Shown: one piece after another, positions 7,725-14,954 of the stretch
How the letters are laid out: the number at the start of each line of letters is the position of its first letter
How positions within the stretch are numbered: position 1 is the first letter of the stretch
DNA from: an uncultured Clostridium sp.
Lineage (GTDB): Bacteria > Bacillota > Clostridia > Clostridiales > Clostridiaceae
Assembly (NCBI GenBank): GCA_934746785.1
Contig: CAKVFO010000050.1
Span: 1 to 21,664 of the forward strand
DNA: 21,664 nt
Reading direction: 5' to 3'
Notes under the pieces: generated by a model
The model's input: the letters and a program-made list of their open reading frames with translations, nothing else
Databases searched by the model: none
Told to the model about the DNA's origin: nothing
Program-made: the position numbers and the translations under genes

Positions 7725-8372
7725 ATGAAATTTGATATTATAGATAAATCTAATTGGGAAAGAAGAGAATGTTTTGATCATTTTATGAATGTTGCAAATT
7801 GTTCCTATAGCATAACAGTAAAAGTGGACATAACCAAGTTTTATAACTACATAAAAGAAAATAATTTAAGGTTTTATCCTGCTTTTACATGGGTTATATC
7901 AAAATGTATTAATAATCAAAGGGAATTAAGGATGGGATATGACCAAGATGGGAACTTAGGATACTTTGATAAGATTAATCCAAGTTATTCAGTACTTAAT
8001 GAAAGCACAAAAATAATGAATGATTTATGTACAGAATATGATGAGTCTTTCAGTGGATTTTATAGGAGTATGGTAAATGACTTGGATAATTATAAAAAGA
8101 ATAGTAAATATTCAACACCATTTATGCCAAACTTTTTTATAGTTAGTTCTTTGCCATGGCTAGATTACTCAGCATTTAATGTAAATAATCATGGAAGTGA
8201 GCCATTTTTATTTCCAATGGTGACTTGGGGAAAATATGTTTCAGAGAATAGCAAGACATATATTTCAGTTACAATTCAAGTGCATCATGCAGTAGCAGAT
8301 GGTTATCATTGTTCAGTATTTTTTTGTGATTTAGATAAGATTGTTAATAATCCAAAAGAATTTTTATATTAA
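7725..8372 (+). CDS. Type A chloramphenicol O-acetyltransferase
   Basis: A 215-residue trimeric-type cytoplasmic CAT that acetylates chloramphenicol with acetyl-CoA. Family marks run the full length: the N-terminal KSNWERRECFDHF, CSYSITVKVDIT, the FYPAFTWVI helix, NPSYSVLNE, PNFFIVSSLPWLDYSAFN, and the catalytic IQVHHAVADGYH, with the second His as the general base. Length matches clostridial CAT proteins (207-220 residues). The start has a GGGAGAG site about 7 nt upstream. No mobile element adjoins it, so it may be an intrinsic chromosomal variant; activity on chloramphenicol is inferred. Its stop overlaps the convergent Lrp-like gene by 4 nt. Confidence 0.9.
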   Translation: MKFDIIDKSNWERRECFDHFMNVANCSYSITVKVDITKFYNYIKENNLRFYPAFTWVISKCINNQRELRMGYDQDGNLGYFDKINPSYSVLNESTKIMNDLCTEYDESFSGFYRSMVNDLDNYKKNSKYSTPFMPNFFIVSSLPWLDYSAFNVNNHGSEPFLFPMVTWGKYVSENSKTYISVTIQVHHAVADGYHCSVFFCDLDKIVNNPKEFLY

Positions 8373-8707
8373 TCTATTGATGACTCTGTAGTATCCTTTA
8401 AAATTATATTTACTTTATAGTTTACAATTTCACTAAGGCTTACAAGAAACTCATCCATTTTTTCATTACTTGGAAAATTACATTCAAGTAAGTAGCAGCC
8501 ATCACCACTTATTTTGTAGTTATGCAATATATAATCCTGTTGAGTGTCAATAAATTTTAGATATAGATTATGTGCTAAATCTTCAAGTTTCATAACTCTA
8601 GTAGATGCTGCCTGCCCAGATAAATGTACTTTCTTTCCAAGCTCTTTCATTGTAATCTTACTGTTTTTCTTCAACTCTTCTATAATAATTTTATCTGTAT
8701 TGTCCAT
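8369..8707 (-). CDS. Lrp/AsnC-family regulator, internally shortened
   Basis: A 112-residue protein with an intact AsnC-type winged helix at residues 3-43 (DKIIIEELKKNSKITMKELG, then the recognition helix LSGQAASTRVMKLED) and the second half of the ligand-binding RAM domain (YKISGDGCYLLECNFPSNEK...). Family members are about 145-155 residues. Here LEDL joins AHNLYLKF directly, so roughly 30 residues covering the linker and first RAM strands are absent, in frame. DNA binding may survive but effector response and octamer formation are doubtful. The convergent cat gene overlaps its end. Upstream GAAAGGA serves as the ribosome binding site. It could be a decaying pseudogene or a working short regulator. 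Confidence 0.75.
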   Translation of the reverse strand: MDNTDKIIIEELKKNSKITMKELGKKVHLSGQAASTRVMKLEDLAHNLYLKFIDTQQDYILHNYKISGDGCYLLECNFPSNEKMDEFLVSLSEIVNYKVNIILKDTTESSID

Positions 8708-8834
8708 CTAATAAATCCTTTCTGTATTTTTTTCAAAATTCAAGTGAATTAGGGAAAAGACTTGATTATGTCTATGTATATTCCAATTATTGTTATATAT
8801 AATTATAGCATAATGAATAAGGGAGATGATAATC

Positions 8835-9504
8835 TTGAAATTTACTCAAATAAGAAATGCCACTATTATAGTTGAATATAATAATACTAAATTTTTAATA
8901 GACCCAGCTCTAGCAGATAAAGGTTCATATCCATCCTTTCCTAATTCACCAAGGCAAGAAGAAGGAAATCCTTCAGTTGAATTACCTTTTTCTAAGGATA
9001 AAATACTGAATGTAGATGCAGTTATTGTAACACACTTACATTCAGATCATTTTGATGATACTGCAAAAGAATTACTTTCAAAAAGTATAAAGATATTTGT
9101 TCAATAAAACAAAGGGACATCATGGAAGAGGGGAAGATTTTAAAAGATTTGGTGAAGCTTGTGGAGTTGTCTTTAAGCATCCTAATGAAAAAACACTTTA
9201 TGTAGCAGGGGATACCATATGGTATGAAGAAACAGAAAAGGTTATGAACACATACAATCCAGAGATTGTTGTTACTAATGCTGGAGCTAACCGTTTCTTT
9301 GATACTGAGCCTGTAGTCATGGGAAAAGAAGACCTTTATGAGCTTTATAAGGCAGCACCCTATGCAACAATTATTGCAAGCCACATGGAAGCCTTTAATC
9401 ATTGGAGTTTATCAAGAGCAGAACTTAGAGAGTTTTCAGTGAAAAAAGGATTTGATTCAAGTTTACTTGTCCCTGAAGATGGGGAATCATATTCATTGAC
9501 ATAA
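8835..9504 (+). pseudogene. UlaG-like MBL-fold metallo-hydrolase, deleted and frameshifted
   Basis: Two frames together encode one metallo-beta-lactamase-fold hydrolase. The first (TTG at 8835 with GGGAGATGAT upstream, or ATG at 8826) carries FLIDPAL, the EEGNPSVELP loop and the metal motif VTHLHSDHFDD (HxHxDH), and stops after KIFVQ at 9105-9107. The second frame, +1, resumes at TKGHHGRGE near 9112 and continues through LYVAGDTIWYEE and IASHMEAFNHW to PEDGESYSLT at 9504. Family members have about 30 residues between KIFVQ and TKGHHG, so about 100 nt appear lost together with the frame. The metal ligands are split between frames and the gene should be inactive. Confidence 0.85.
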
Positions 9505-9557
9505 TACCAGAATAGTGTGTAAACTGTACATTAGCAAATTATTGAAGGAGTGAAAAA

Positions 9558-10451
9558 GTGAATAATAACAAAAGAAAAATTAGGGGAGTAATATACACTT
9601 TAGTAGGGGGAACATGCTGGGGATTTTCAGGAGCATGTGGACAATCTTTATTTACGCAAGGTGTTAATTCAGCCTGGCTTACTGCTGTTAGAATGATTAG
9701 TGCAGGAATAATACTTTTAAGCATAAGTTTAATAAAGGATAGGAAGAAAACAATTAGTATATGGAAGAATCGAAATGATTCAATTAGACTTGTACTATTT
9801 GCAATTTTAGGATTAATGTTATGCCAATATACATATCTTACAGCAATATCACATTCAAATGCAGCAATAGCAACAGTGTTACAATATCTTGGGCCAGTAT
9901 TTATTATGATTTATGTTTGTATAAGAAATTTAAAGTTACCAAAGATAAGGGAAGTTATTTCTATACTATTAGCTGTATTAGGAACCTTCCTTTTAGCTAC
10001 TCATGGTAGTATTGAAAATATGGTTTTAACTAAGGAAGGGCTGATATGGGGAATTTCTGCAGCAGTAGGAGTGATGCTTTATACATTACTTCCAACTGGT
10101 ATTATATCTAAATGGGGAAGTCTTGTTGTAACTGGCTATGGAATGCTTATAGGGGGGGCATTTCTAGGTATATTAATTCAAGTATGGAATATAGAAGTGT
10201 CACTTGATATGAATTCAATATTAAAAGTTATTGCAATTGTGATTGTTGGAACAGTTATAGCATTTACTCTTTATCTTCAAGGGGTATCGGATATAGGTGC
10301 AGTAAAGGCTAGTTTAATTTCTAGTGTTGAACCAATTTCAGCAGTATTATTTTCTGTATTTTGGCTTGGGACAAGTTTTGTATTTATTGATCTAGTAGGA
10401 TTTATTTGTATAATGGGCACTATATTTTTATTAACTAAGGAAGAAAAATAA
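9558..10451 (+). CDS. EamA/DMT-superfamily transporter
   Basis: A 297-residue inner-membrane protein with ten hydrophobic helices in two EamA repeats. The first opens with YTLVGGTCWGFSGACGQSLF and ends near LGTFLLATHG; the second runs from GLIWGISAAVGVMLYTLLP to the end, with the typical GVSDIGAVKASLISSVEPISAVLFS helix pair (broken here for length: GVSDIGAVKASLI / SSVEPISAVLFS). These drug/metabolite transporters export amino acids, metabolites or drugs. Start is GTG at 9558 with GAAGGAGTG upstream. The Lrp-type regulator lies close by on the other strand, a pairing often seen with amino-acid exporters, but the broken metallo-hydrolase lies between them. Substrate unknown. Confidence 0.88.
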   Translation: MNNNKRKIRGVIYTLVGGTCWGFSGACGQSLFTQGVNSAWLTAVRMISAGIILLSISLIKDRKKTISIWKNRNDSIRLVLFAILGLMLCQYTYLTAISHSNAAIATVLQYLGPVFIMIYVCIRNLKLPKIREVISILLAVLGTFLLATHGSIENMVLTKEGLIWGISAAVGVMLYTLLPTGIISKWGSLVVTGYGMLIGGAFLGILIQVWNIEVSLDMNSILKVIAIVIVGTVIAFTLYLQGVSDIGAVKASLISSVEPISAVLFSVFWLGTSFVFIDLVGFICIMGTIFLLTKEEK

Positions 10452-10517
10452 TAAGAATATTATTTATAAGTGATTTATCATAACTTAGCATATGGGAGAT
10501 TAAAAGGGGAGATTAGA

Positions 10518-11114
10518 ATGAAGGATATTGAAATATATTCAGATTTATTAGTAAATGGATTTAAAGATGATCCAGGTATTATTGCACAATTAAGAGGGGT
10601 TAGTAATCCAGTAGAAATTTTTAAAGCTCAATGCAGAAGAGAAGTAGAAGTATTTAGTAAAATGGGATTTGTAATTACATATGGTGAAGGTGATGCCATA
10701 TTAATAGGTATAAATTCAAAAAAATTATCAAGTCCAGAGTTTATTCAATGCTTACAAGAAGATTCTCAGTATGTAACTAATGAAATTAATGAAGAAGATT
10801 TATCTATTATGCAAGAGAATATTGAAAAAGTATATTCTATTACAGATGCAGAATGGTATAAAAAATTTGCAGATGATAAAGAAGTGTTTATTATACAAGT
10901 AATTGTTATAAAAAAGGAACTTCAAGGAACAGGTATTTTTAGAAAACTAATGTCCCAAGTATTTGAAAAATGTTCTGAAAATAATATGATAATTGCATTA
11001 CAAACACATAATCCTGATAATGTTATAAAATATGAACATTTAGGATTTAAATTAATGGAAAAGGTAAGTTCAGAGGAAATAAATTTATCTTGCTATAATC
11101 TATTAAAGTATTAA
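10518..11114 (+). CDS. GNAT-like acetyltransferase
   Basis: A 198-residue protein with a GNAT-type C-terminal half: VFIIQVIVIKKELQGTGIFR (beta4 with the acetyl-CoA loop LQGTGIFRKL), IIALQTHNPDNVIKYEHLGF (beta5 and the following helix). The N-terminal half (residues 1-90) is less typical. The ATG at 10518 is preferred over an upstream in-frame start at 10470 because AGGGGAGA lies 7 nt before it and the longer N-terminus looks untranslated. It follows the EamA gene by 66 nt, probably in the same transcript, and ends at the terminator at 11125. Substrate unknown; such pairs often modify and export a small metabolite, which is only a suggestion. Confidence 0.7.
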   Translation: MKDIEIYSDLLVNGFKDDPGIIAQLRGVSNPVEIFKAQCRREVEVFSKMGFVITYGEGDAILIGINSKKLSSPEFIQCLQEDSQYVTNEINEEDLSIMQENIEKVYSITDAEWYKKFADDKEVFIIQVIVIKKELQGTGIFRKLMSQVFEKCSENNMIIALQTHNPDNVIKYEHLGFKLMEKVSSEEINLSCYNLLKY

Positions 11115-11124
11115 TAAGAAGATC

Positions 11125-11167
11125 AAAAGGATGTATAAAACTAGTAGAAGTTTTATATATCCTTTTT
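11125..11167 (+). terminator. Rho-independent terminator
   Basis: A 17-bp stem (11125-11141 with 11150-11166, one G-T pair) with loop TAGTAGAA ends in TCCTTTTT. It terminates the EamA/GNAT transcript. Confidence 0.85.
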
Positions 11168-11174
11168 GGTTTTT

Positions 11175-11277
11175 AATTATTCAGGAGTAAGGTTTATCTT
11201 AAGTTTTTCGCTCCATAAACCACTTGCGCTTCTAAAGTCATGGATATTAGATTCAGTAGAGATAGGGGTGTAAACCC
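11175..11277 (-). pseudogene. SIR2 (sirtuin) N-terminal fragment
   Basis: Read on the minus strand this stretch encodes ISTESNIHDFRSASGLW then SEKLKINLTPE, matching the sirtuin segment that follows the GAG nucleotide-binding loop (usual form VSTESGIPDFRS), and then a stop. Nothing of the sirtuin remains on either side. The 95 bp at 11183-11277 align without gaps to 17393-17487, the broken end of another SIR2 copy, with 13 differences. Both copies share the same upstream edge, GGGTTTACA on the minus strand, beyond which they diverge completely. Confidence 0.75.
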
Positions 11278-11320
11278 AGAAATATATATAATAATTGTAA
11301 AGCAATATATGCATAAAAAA

Positions 11321-11351
11321 AGTCGTATTAAGGTCATAAATATATATTATA
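11321..11351 (+). promoter_or_regulatory. Response-regulator operator and -10 box, hssR-like promoter
   Basis: AGTCGTATTAAGGTCATAAA (11321-11340) holds two GTCrTA half-sites 11 bp apart, followed by the -10-like TATATTATA at 11343-11351. The same arrangement, at identical spacing and with 26 of 31 positions equal, precedes the HrtB-like permease at 14884-14914. The 11-bp period is that of OmpR/PhoB-family direct repeats and resembles the staphylococcal HssR site as I recall it (GTTCATATT repeated with a 2-nt gap). It implies autoregulation. Confidence 0.7.
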
Positions 11352-11376
11352 GTTATGTATAAAAAGGAGCGATACA

Positions 11377-12051
11377 ATGTTTTCAATTTTAGTGGTAGAA
11401 GATGATGTAACATTAAATAAGATGATTTGTGCAAAATTAAAGCAGGAACAATATAAGGCATTTACTGCTTTTGATGGTGAAGAGGCAATTAAAGTTATGG
11501 AATCTGAGCATATTGATCTTATAATTAGTGATGTTATGATGCCTAATATGAATGGATATGAACTTACAAAAGAACTTAGATATGCTAATTATAATATGCC
11601 AATTTTAATGGTCACAGCGAAGGATCAAATTGATGATATGGAAAGAGGATTTACTGTAGGTACTGATGACTATATGGTTAAACCTATAAATTTAAAGGAG
11701 ATGATACTTAGGGTAAAGGCACTTTTGAGGCGTGCTCAAATTGTAAATGAGAAAAAGCTTTCTTTTAAAAATACAGTTTTAGATTATGAGGCTCTTACAG
11801 TAATATCTAACGGGGAGCAATATGAAATGTCTCCAAAGCAATTTTATTTATTATTTAAGTTATTAAGCTTTCCTAATAAAATTTTTACTAGACTAGATTT
11901 ATTAGATGAAATTTGGGGGATGGATTCAGATACAGATGAAAGAAATGTAGATGCCCACATAAAAAAGATTCGAAAAAAGTTCGAAAATAATTCTGATTTT
12001 GAAATTATAACGGTTAGAGGATTAGGTTATAAAGCAAAATTTAAAGAGTAG
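11377..12051 (+). CDS. hssR: OmpR-family response regulator, HssR-like
   Basis: A 224-residue cytoplasmic transcription factor. Residues 1-118 are a receiver: acidic pair Glu8-Asp9-Asp10, phospho-acceptor Asp52 in IISDVMMPNMNGYEL, the switch Thr in MVTAKD, and GTDDYMVKP with the conserved Lys. Residues 130-222 form an OmpR-type winged helix ending VDAHIKKIRKKF and ITVRGLGYKAKF. AAAAAGGAG is the ribosome binding site. The next gene (histidine kinase) starts 8 nt after its stop, so the two are co-transcribed. The HssR assignment rests on overall similarity to the heme-sensor regulator, the HrtB-like target gene and the shared operator; the pair could instead sense another membrane-active toxicant. 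Confidence 0.85.
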   Translation: MFSILVVEDDVTLNKMICAKLKQEQYKAFTAFDGEEAIKVMESEHIDLIISDVMMPNMNGYELTKELRYANYNMPILMVTAKDQIDDMERGFTVGTDDYMVKPINLKEMILRVKALLRRAQIVNEKKLSFKNTVLDYEALTVISNGEQYEMSPKQFYLLFKLLSFPNKIFTRLDLLDEIWGMDSDTDERNVDAHIKKIRKKFENNSDFEIITVRGLGYKAKFKE

Positions 12052-12059
12052 GAGATAAT

Positions 12060-13130
12060 ATGAAAAATAATCATAAAAAAGGACATTATGATAAAAAGAA
12101 TATGCCTTTTAGAGTTTATTATGCTATTAATAGCACTAAGATAGTATGTTTATCATGCATTATAGCTTGCATTATAGTGTTTATTCCCTTTCTGCTAATT
12201 TATAAAGGTGAACATAATGAGATTACTGTAATTATAATGAGTTTAATTATTTGTTCATTTACTATGTTTTTTGCAGTACATATGTTAGTAAAAAAAGCTA
12301 AGGTTTTTGTTGAGCCAATTGAGAAATTAGAGGAAGCTGTAAGTAAGGTTACAAAAGGTGATTTTGATATTCATATTGAATGGAAAGAAGAGAAAAAGAA
12401 AATAGGAGAATTAAATAATCTTATTTATAACTTTAATAAGATGACAAAATCATTAAAGGATATGGAATACATGAATAAGGACTTTATTAGCAATGTATCA
12501 CATGAAGTTAAAACCCCAATTGCTTCAATTACAGGACTTACAGAAATTCTTATGGATTCCAGCTTAGAAGAGGAAGAACGTCAAGAATATCTATCACTAG
12601 TAAATAGTGAAGCACTTAGATTATCAAGGCTTTGCGAAAATATGTTGCAAATGTCTAGATTAGATAATCAAGTTATTGTGACTAAACATGAACAGGTAAA
12701 TGTAACAGAGCAAATTAGAAAGTCTATTATAATGCTTTCAGAAAAATGGGCAGATAAAGAACAGGAATTTGACTTAAATATGGATGAGCTTAGAGTTAAT
12801 AGTGATCCAGATCTCTTGCAACAAATTTGGATTAATTTAATTGATAATGCAATGAAATATTCTGATATAGGAACTGTACTGCATGTTTCAGGAATAGACT
12901 GCACTTCATACATTAAAATAAGTATTAAAGATGAGGGAATTGGAATATCTGAAGAAAAACTATCACATATTTTTGAAAAGTTTTATCAATGTGAGGAATC
13001 TCATAAAAGTCAGGGGAATGGCTTAGGATTATCCATAGTAAAAAGAATTGTTGAATTACTTAATGGAAATATAGAATGTAAAAGTAAAGAAGGCGTGGGT
13101 ACTGAAATGATTATCCACTTGCCAAAATAA
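12060..13130 (+). CDS. hssS: Sensor histidine kinase, HssS-like
   Basis: A 356-residue membrane kinase partner of the preceding regulator. Two transmembrane helices (about 28-48 and 55-75) are joined by a very short external loop, then a HAMP linker (80-125) and a HisKA helix pair with His148 in NVSHEVKTPIASITG. The HATPase domain shows QIWINLIDNAMKYS (N box), DEGIGIS (G1), FEKFYQ (F box) and GNGLGLSIV (G2), so it is complete. Staphylococcal HssS has a much larger external domain of over 100 residues; here the sensor must lie within the membrane, as in intramembrane-sensing kinases. GGAG lies just upstream. The gene is intact despite the adjacent insertion sequence. Confidence 0.82.
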   Translation: MKNNHKKGHYDKKNMPFRVYYAINSTKIVCLSCIIACIIVFIPFLLIYKGEHNEITVIIMSLIICSFTMFFAVHMLVKKAKVFVEPIEKLEEAVSKVTKGDFDIHIEWKEEKKKIGELNNLIYNFNKMTKSLKDMEYMNKDFISNVSHEVKTPIASITGLTEILMDSSLEEEERQEYLSLVNSEALRLSRLCENMLQMSRLDNQVIVTKHEQVNVTEQIRKSIIMLSEKWADKEQEFDLNMDELRVNSDPDLLQQIWINLIDNAMKYSDIGTVLHVSGIDCTSYIKISIKDEGIGISEEKLSHIFEKFYQCEESHKSQGNGLGLSIVKRIVELLNGNIECKSKEGVGTEMIIHLPK

Positions 13131-13134
13131 ACTG

Positions 13135-13168
13135 AAAAAAAGGGGATGTAAAAAAACTCCCCTAAAAA
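13135..13168 (+). repeat. Left terminal inverted repeat of the IS
   Basis: AAAAAAAGGGGATGT then AAAAAAACTCCCCTAAAAA; it matches the complement of 14841-14872 except for two substitutions and a 2-nt insertion. Confidence 0.75.
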
Positions 13169-13170
13169 GA

Positions 13171-13206
13171 AAATCGCTGTAAGCATTAAGCTTACAGCGA
13201 TTTTTT
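13171..13206. terminator. Hairpin inside the left IS end
   Basis: AAATCGCTGTAAGC (13171-13184) pairs with 13190-13203 over an ATTAA loop and is followed by TTT, making six T in a row. It would terminate transcripts arriving from the kinase gene before the transposase start at 13221. Confidence 0.8.
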
Positions 13207-13220
13207 GGTAAAATTAACTT

Positions 13221-14709
13221 ATGCTACTAAATAATTTTACTAATAATAATTTTATAACAAAGCAATTAAAATTACCACTGGAAATCGAAAAAATTATTGA
13301 TATTTCAGATCCGGTATATACTTTTTGTGATGTAATGAATCACATTGACCTAAAATCATATTTTGCAGGGGAAGGTTGCAAAACAGGTCGTCCAAGATGT
13401 GATTCAGAGAAATTACTTAAAGTTATACTATTCGCATTTATGCAGAACGGAATAAGTTCTTTAAGAGAATTAGAAAGACTTTGCAAAACAGATATTAGAT
13501 TTATGTATTTGCTTGATGGACTTAAAGCTCCATCTCATGCTACTTTCGGGAATTTTATTCGTAATGAGTTATCTAGTTCTATTGAGCAGATATTCAATGA
13601 TATAAACAGTTATATCTTTGAAGTAGATAACGTAGATTTAGAGCATACTTATATTGATGGTACAAAAATCGAAGCAAATGCCAATAGATATACTTGGGTA
13701 TGGAAGCGTTCCTGCATTAAGAATAGAGATAAGGTTTTTGATAAAATTTCTACATTAATAGATGAAATGAATTCTGAGGTACTGAATCTATTAGGTGTAA
13801 GGCTTGAAAAAAGAGATGAATATGCTGTAGATTATGTCCAAGATATGCTTGCTAATTATAAAAAGGCTACTGGACTCGATACAAATACTTTCGTGTCCGG
13901 TAAAGGACATAGAAAAAGTGTTCATCAAAGGCAATATCAAAAAATGCTAGGATATATGGAACGTTTAAAAGGCTACGCGAACCACATAGAAATATGTGGC
14001 GATTCAAGAAATAGTTATTCCAAAACAGATTACGATGCTACATTCATGAGAGTTAAACGTGATTATATGGGAAATGATCAACTATTGCCAGCTTATAATA
14101 TTCAAGCAGCTATATGTGATGAATACATAGCAGTAATAGATGCTAAGAAATACGCTTCAGATATGGAGTGTTTTGTTCCGCTAATGGAAAAATTCAACGA
14201 TACATATGGGAATTATCCCAAATATCCAGTTGCCGATGCCGGTTACGGTTCATATAATAACTACATCTATTGTGAAGAACATTGTATGGAAAAGTTCATT
14301 TTGTCCTAATGGAAAGAAATTTATATTTAAATATGAAAAGAAAGTAAGAAAGAACAAATATGGAAGAACAGAAGAAATTTATGAATGTGAGGATTGTGAG
14401 GGATGCCCTCACCGAAGCGAATGTTGCAAAAGAACTACTAAAAATAGAACTATAAGTTTAAATAGAGAATTAACTTCAATGCATGAGGAAGTTATAAGCA
14501 ATCTAGAATCTGTACATGGTGCGTTGCTTTGTATGAATAGAAGTATACAAGCTGAAGGAACATTTGGAATAATAAAATGGAATAGATCTTACAAAAGATT
14601 GTTTAGACGAGGACTTGATAATGTAATTCTTGAACTCACATTAATTTCTTGTGGTTATAATCTTTATAAATATAATAATAAATTAAACCGTGAAATGCTC
14701 GTTGCATAA
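13221..14709 (+). pseudogene. IS1182-family DDE transposase, deleted and frameshifted
   Basis: Residues 1-355 (13221 to about 14297) hold the N-terminal domain (GRPRCDSEKLLKVILFAF), the first catalytic Asp in TYIDGTKIEANANRYT and the second in PVADAGYGSYNNY. After CMEKF the frame reaches a stop at 14307-14309. A second frame (+1) resumes at about 14299 with CPNGKKFIFKYEK, a zinc-finger-like cluster CEDCEGCPHRSECC, and the catalytic Glu in QAEGTFGIIKWN, ending at 14709. Relatives carry about 34 residues between MEKF and CPNGKKF, so about 100 nt seem lost with the frame. The catalytic triad is split over two frames and the copy should not transpose by itself. Confidence 0.9.
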
Positions 14710-14800
14710 AAATAACTTTAACTTTTTTATTTATAGCGAGATGTTTATTAAGTGCACCCATTTTTAAAAATTAAAGGTCAAAAAAATATACATATATAAA

Positions 14801-14845
14801 AAACAACCATACCAGTTTTTAAGCTAGTATGGTTGTTTGATTTTT
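14801..14845. terminator. Hairpin inside the right IS end
   Basis: AAACAACCATAC (14801-14812) pairs perfectly with 14827-14838, followed by GATTTTT. It stops transposase transcripts ahead of the permease promoter and, read the other way, blocks transcription entering the element. Confidence 0.8.
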
Positions 14846-14872
14846 AGGACTTTTTTTACAGCCCCTTTTTTT
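14841..14872 (+). repeat. Right terminal inverted repeat of the IS
   Basis: Its complement reads AAAAAAAGGGGCTGT, then AAAAAAAGTCCTAAAAA, paired with the left end at 13135-13168. Confidence 0.75.
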
Positions 14873-14883
14873 ATTTAATAAAA

Positions 14884-14914
14884 AGTCATATTCAAGTCAT
14901 AAAGTTATATTATA
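14884..14914 (+). promoter_or_regulatory. Operator and -10 box upstream of the HrtB-like permease
   Basis: AGTCATATTCAAGTCATAAA (14884-14903) contains AGTCAT twice, 11 bp apart, and TATATTATA follows at 14906-14914. It matches the response-regulator promoter at 11321-11351 at 26 of 31 positions with the same distance to the -10 box. It starts 12 bp beyond the IS end, so the insertion left the site whole. Binding by the HssR-like regulator is inferred. Confidence 0.72.
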
Positions 14915-14954
14915 CTCAAATCTGTAAAATACAAAAGAAGAGGGGAAAGAGACA

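Larger units (their letters stand above)
13135..14872 (+). mobile_element. IS1182-family insertion sequence (inactive copy)
   Basis: The element carries a single transposase gene and ends in imperfect terminal inverted repeats: left 13135-13168, right 14841-14872. Read inward both run A7-GGGG-(A or C)TGT-A7-(C or G)TCC then TAAAAA, the left one having two extra C. A strong hairpin lies just inside each end (13171-13203 and 14801-14838). No direct target duplication is visible. The outermost A7GGGG/CCCCT7 may instead be the two arms of a terminator stem of the upstream kinase gene into which the element inserted. The element lies between the kinase gene and the permease promoter, leaving the latter intact. 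Confidence 0.8.

Noticed and set aside
9022..9402. Minus-strand open frame opposite the metallo-hydrolase
   Set aside because: It is a shadow of the coding strand, with Cys/Phe/Ile-rich composition typical of antisense frames and no ribosome binding site.
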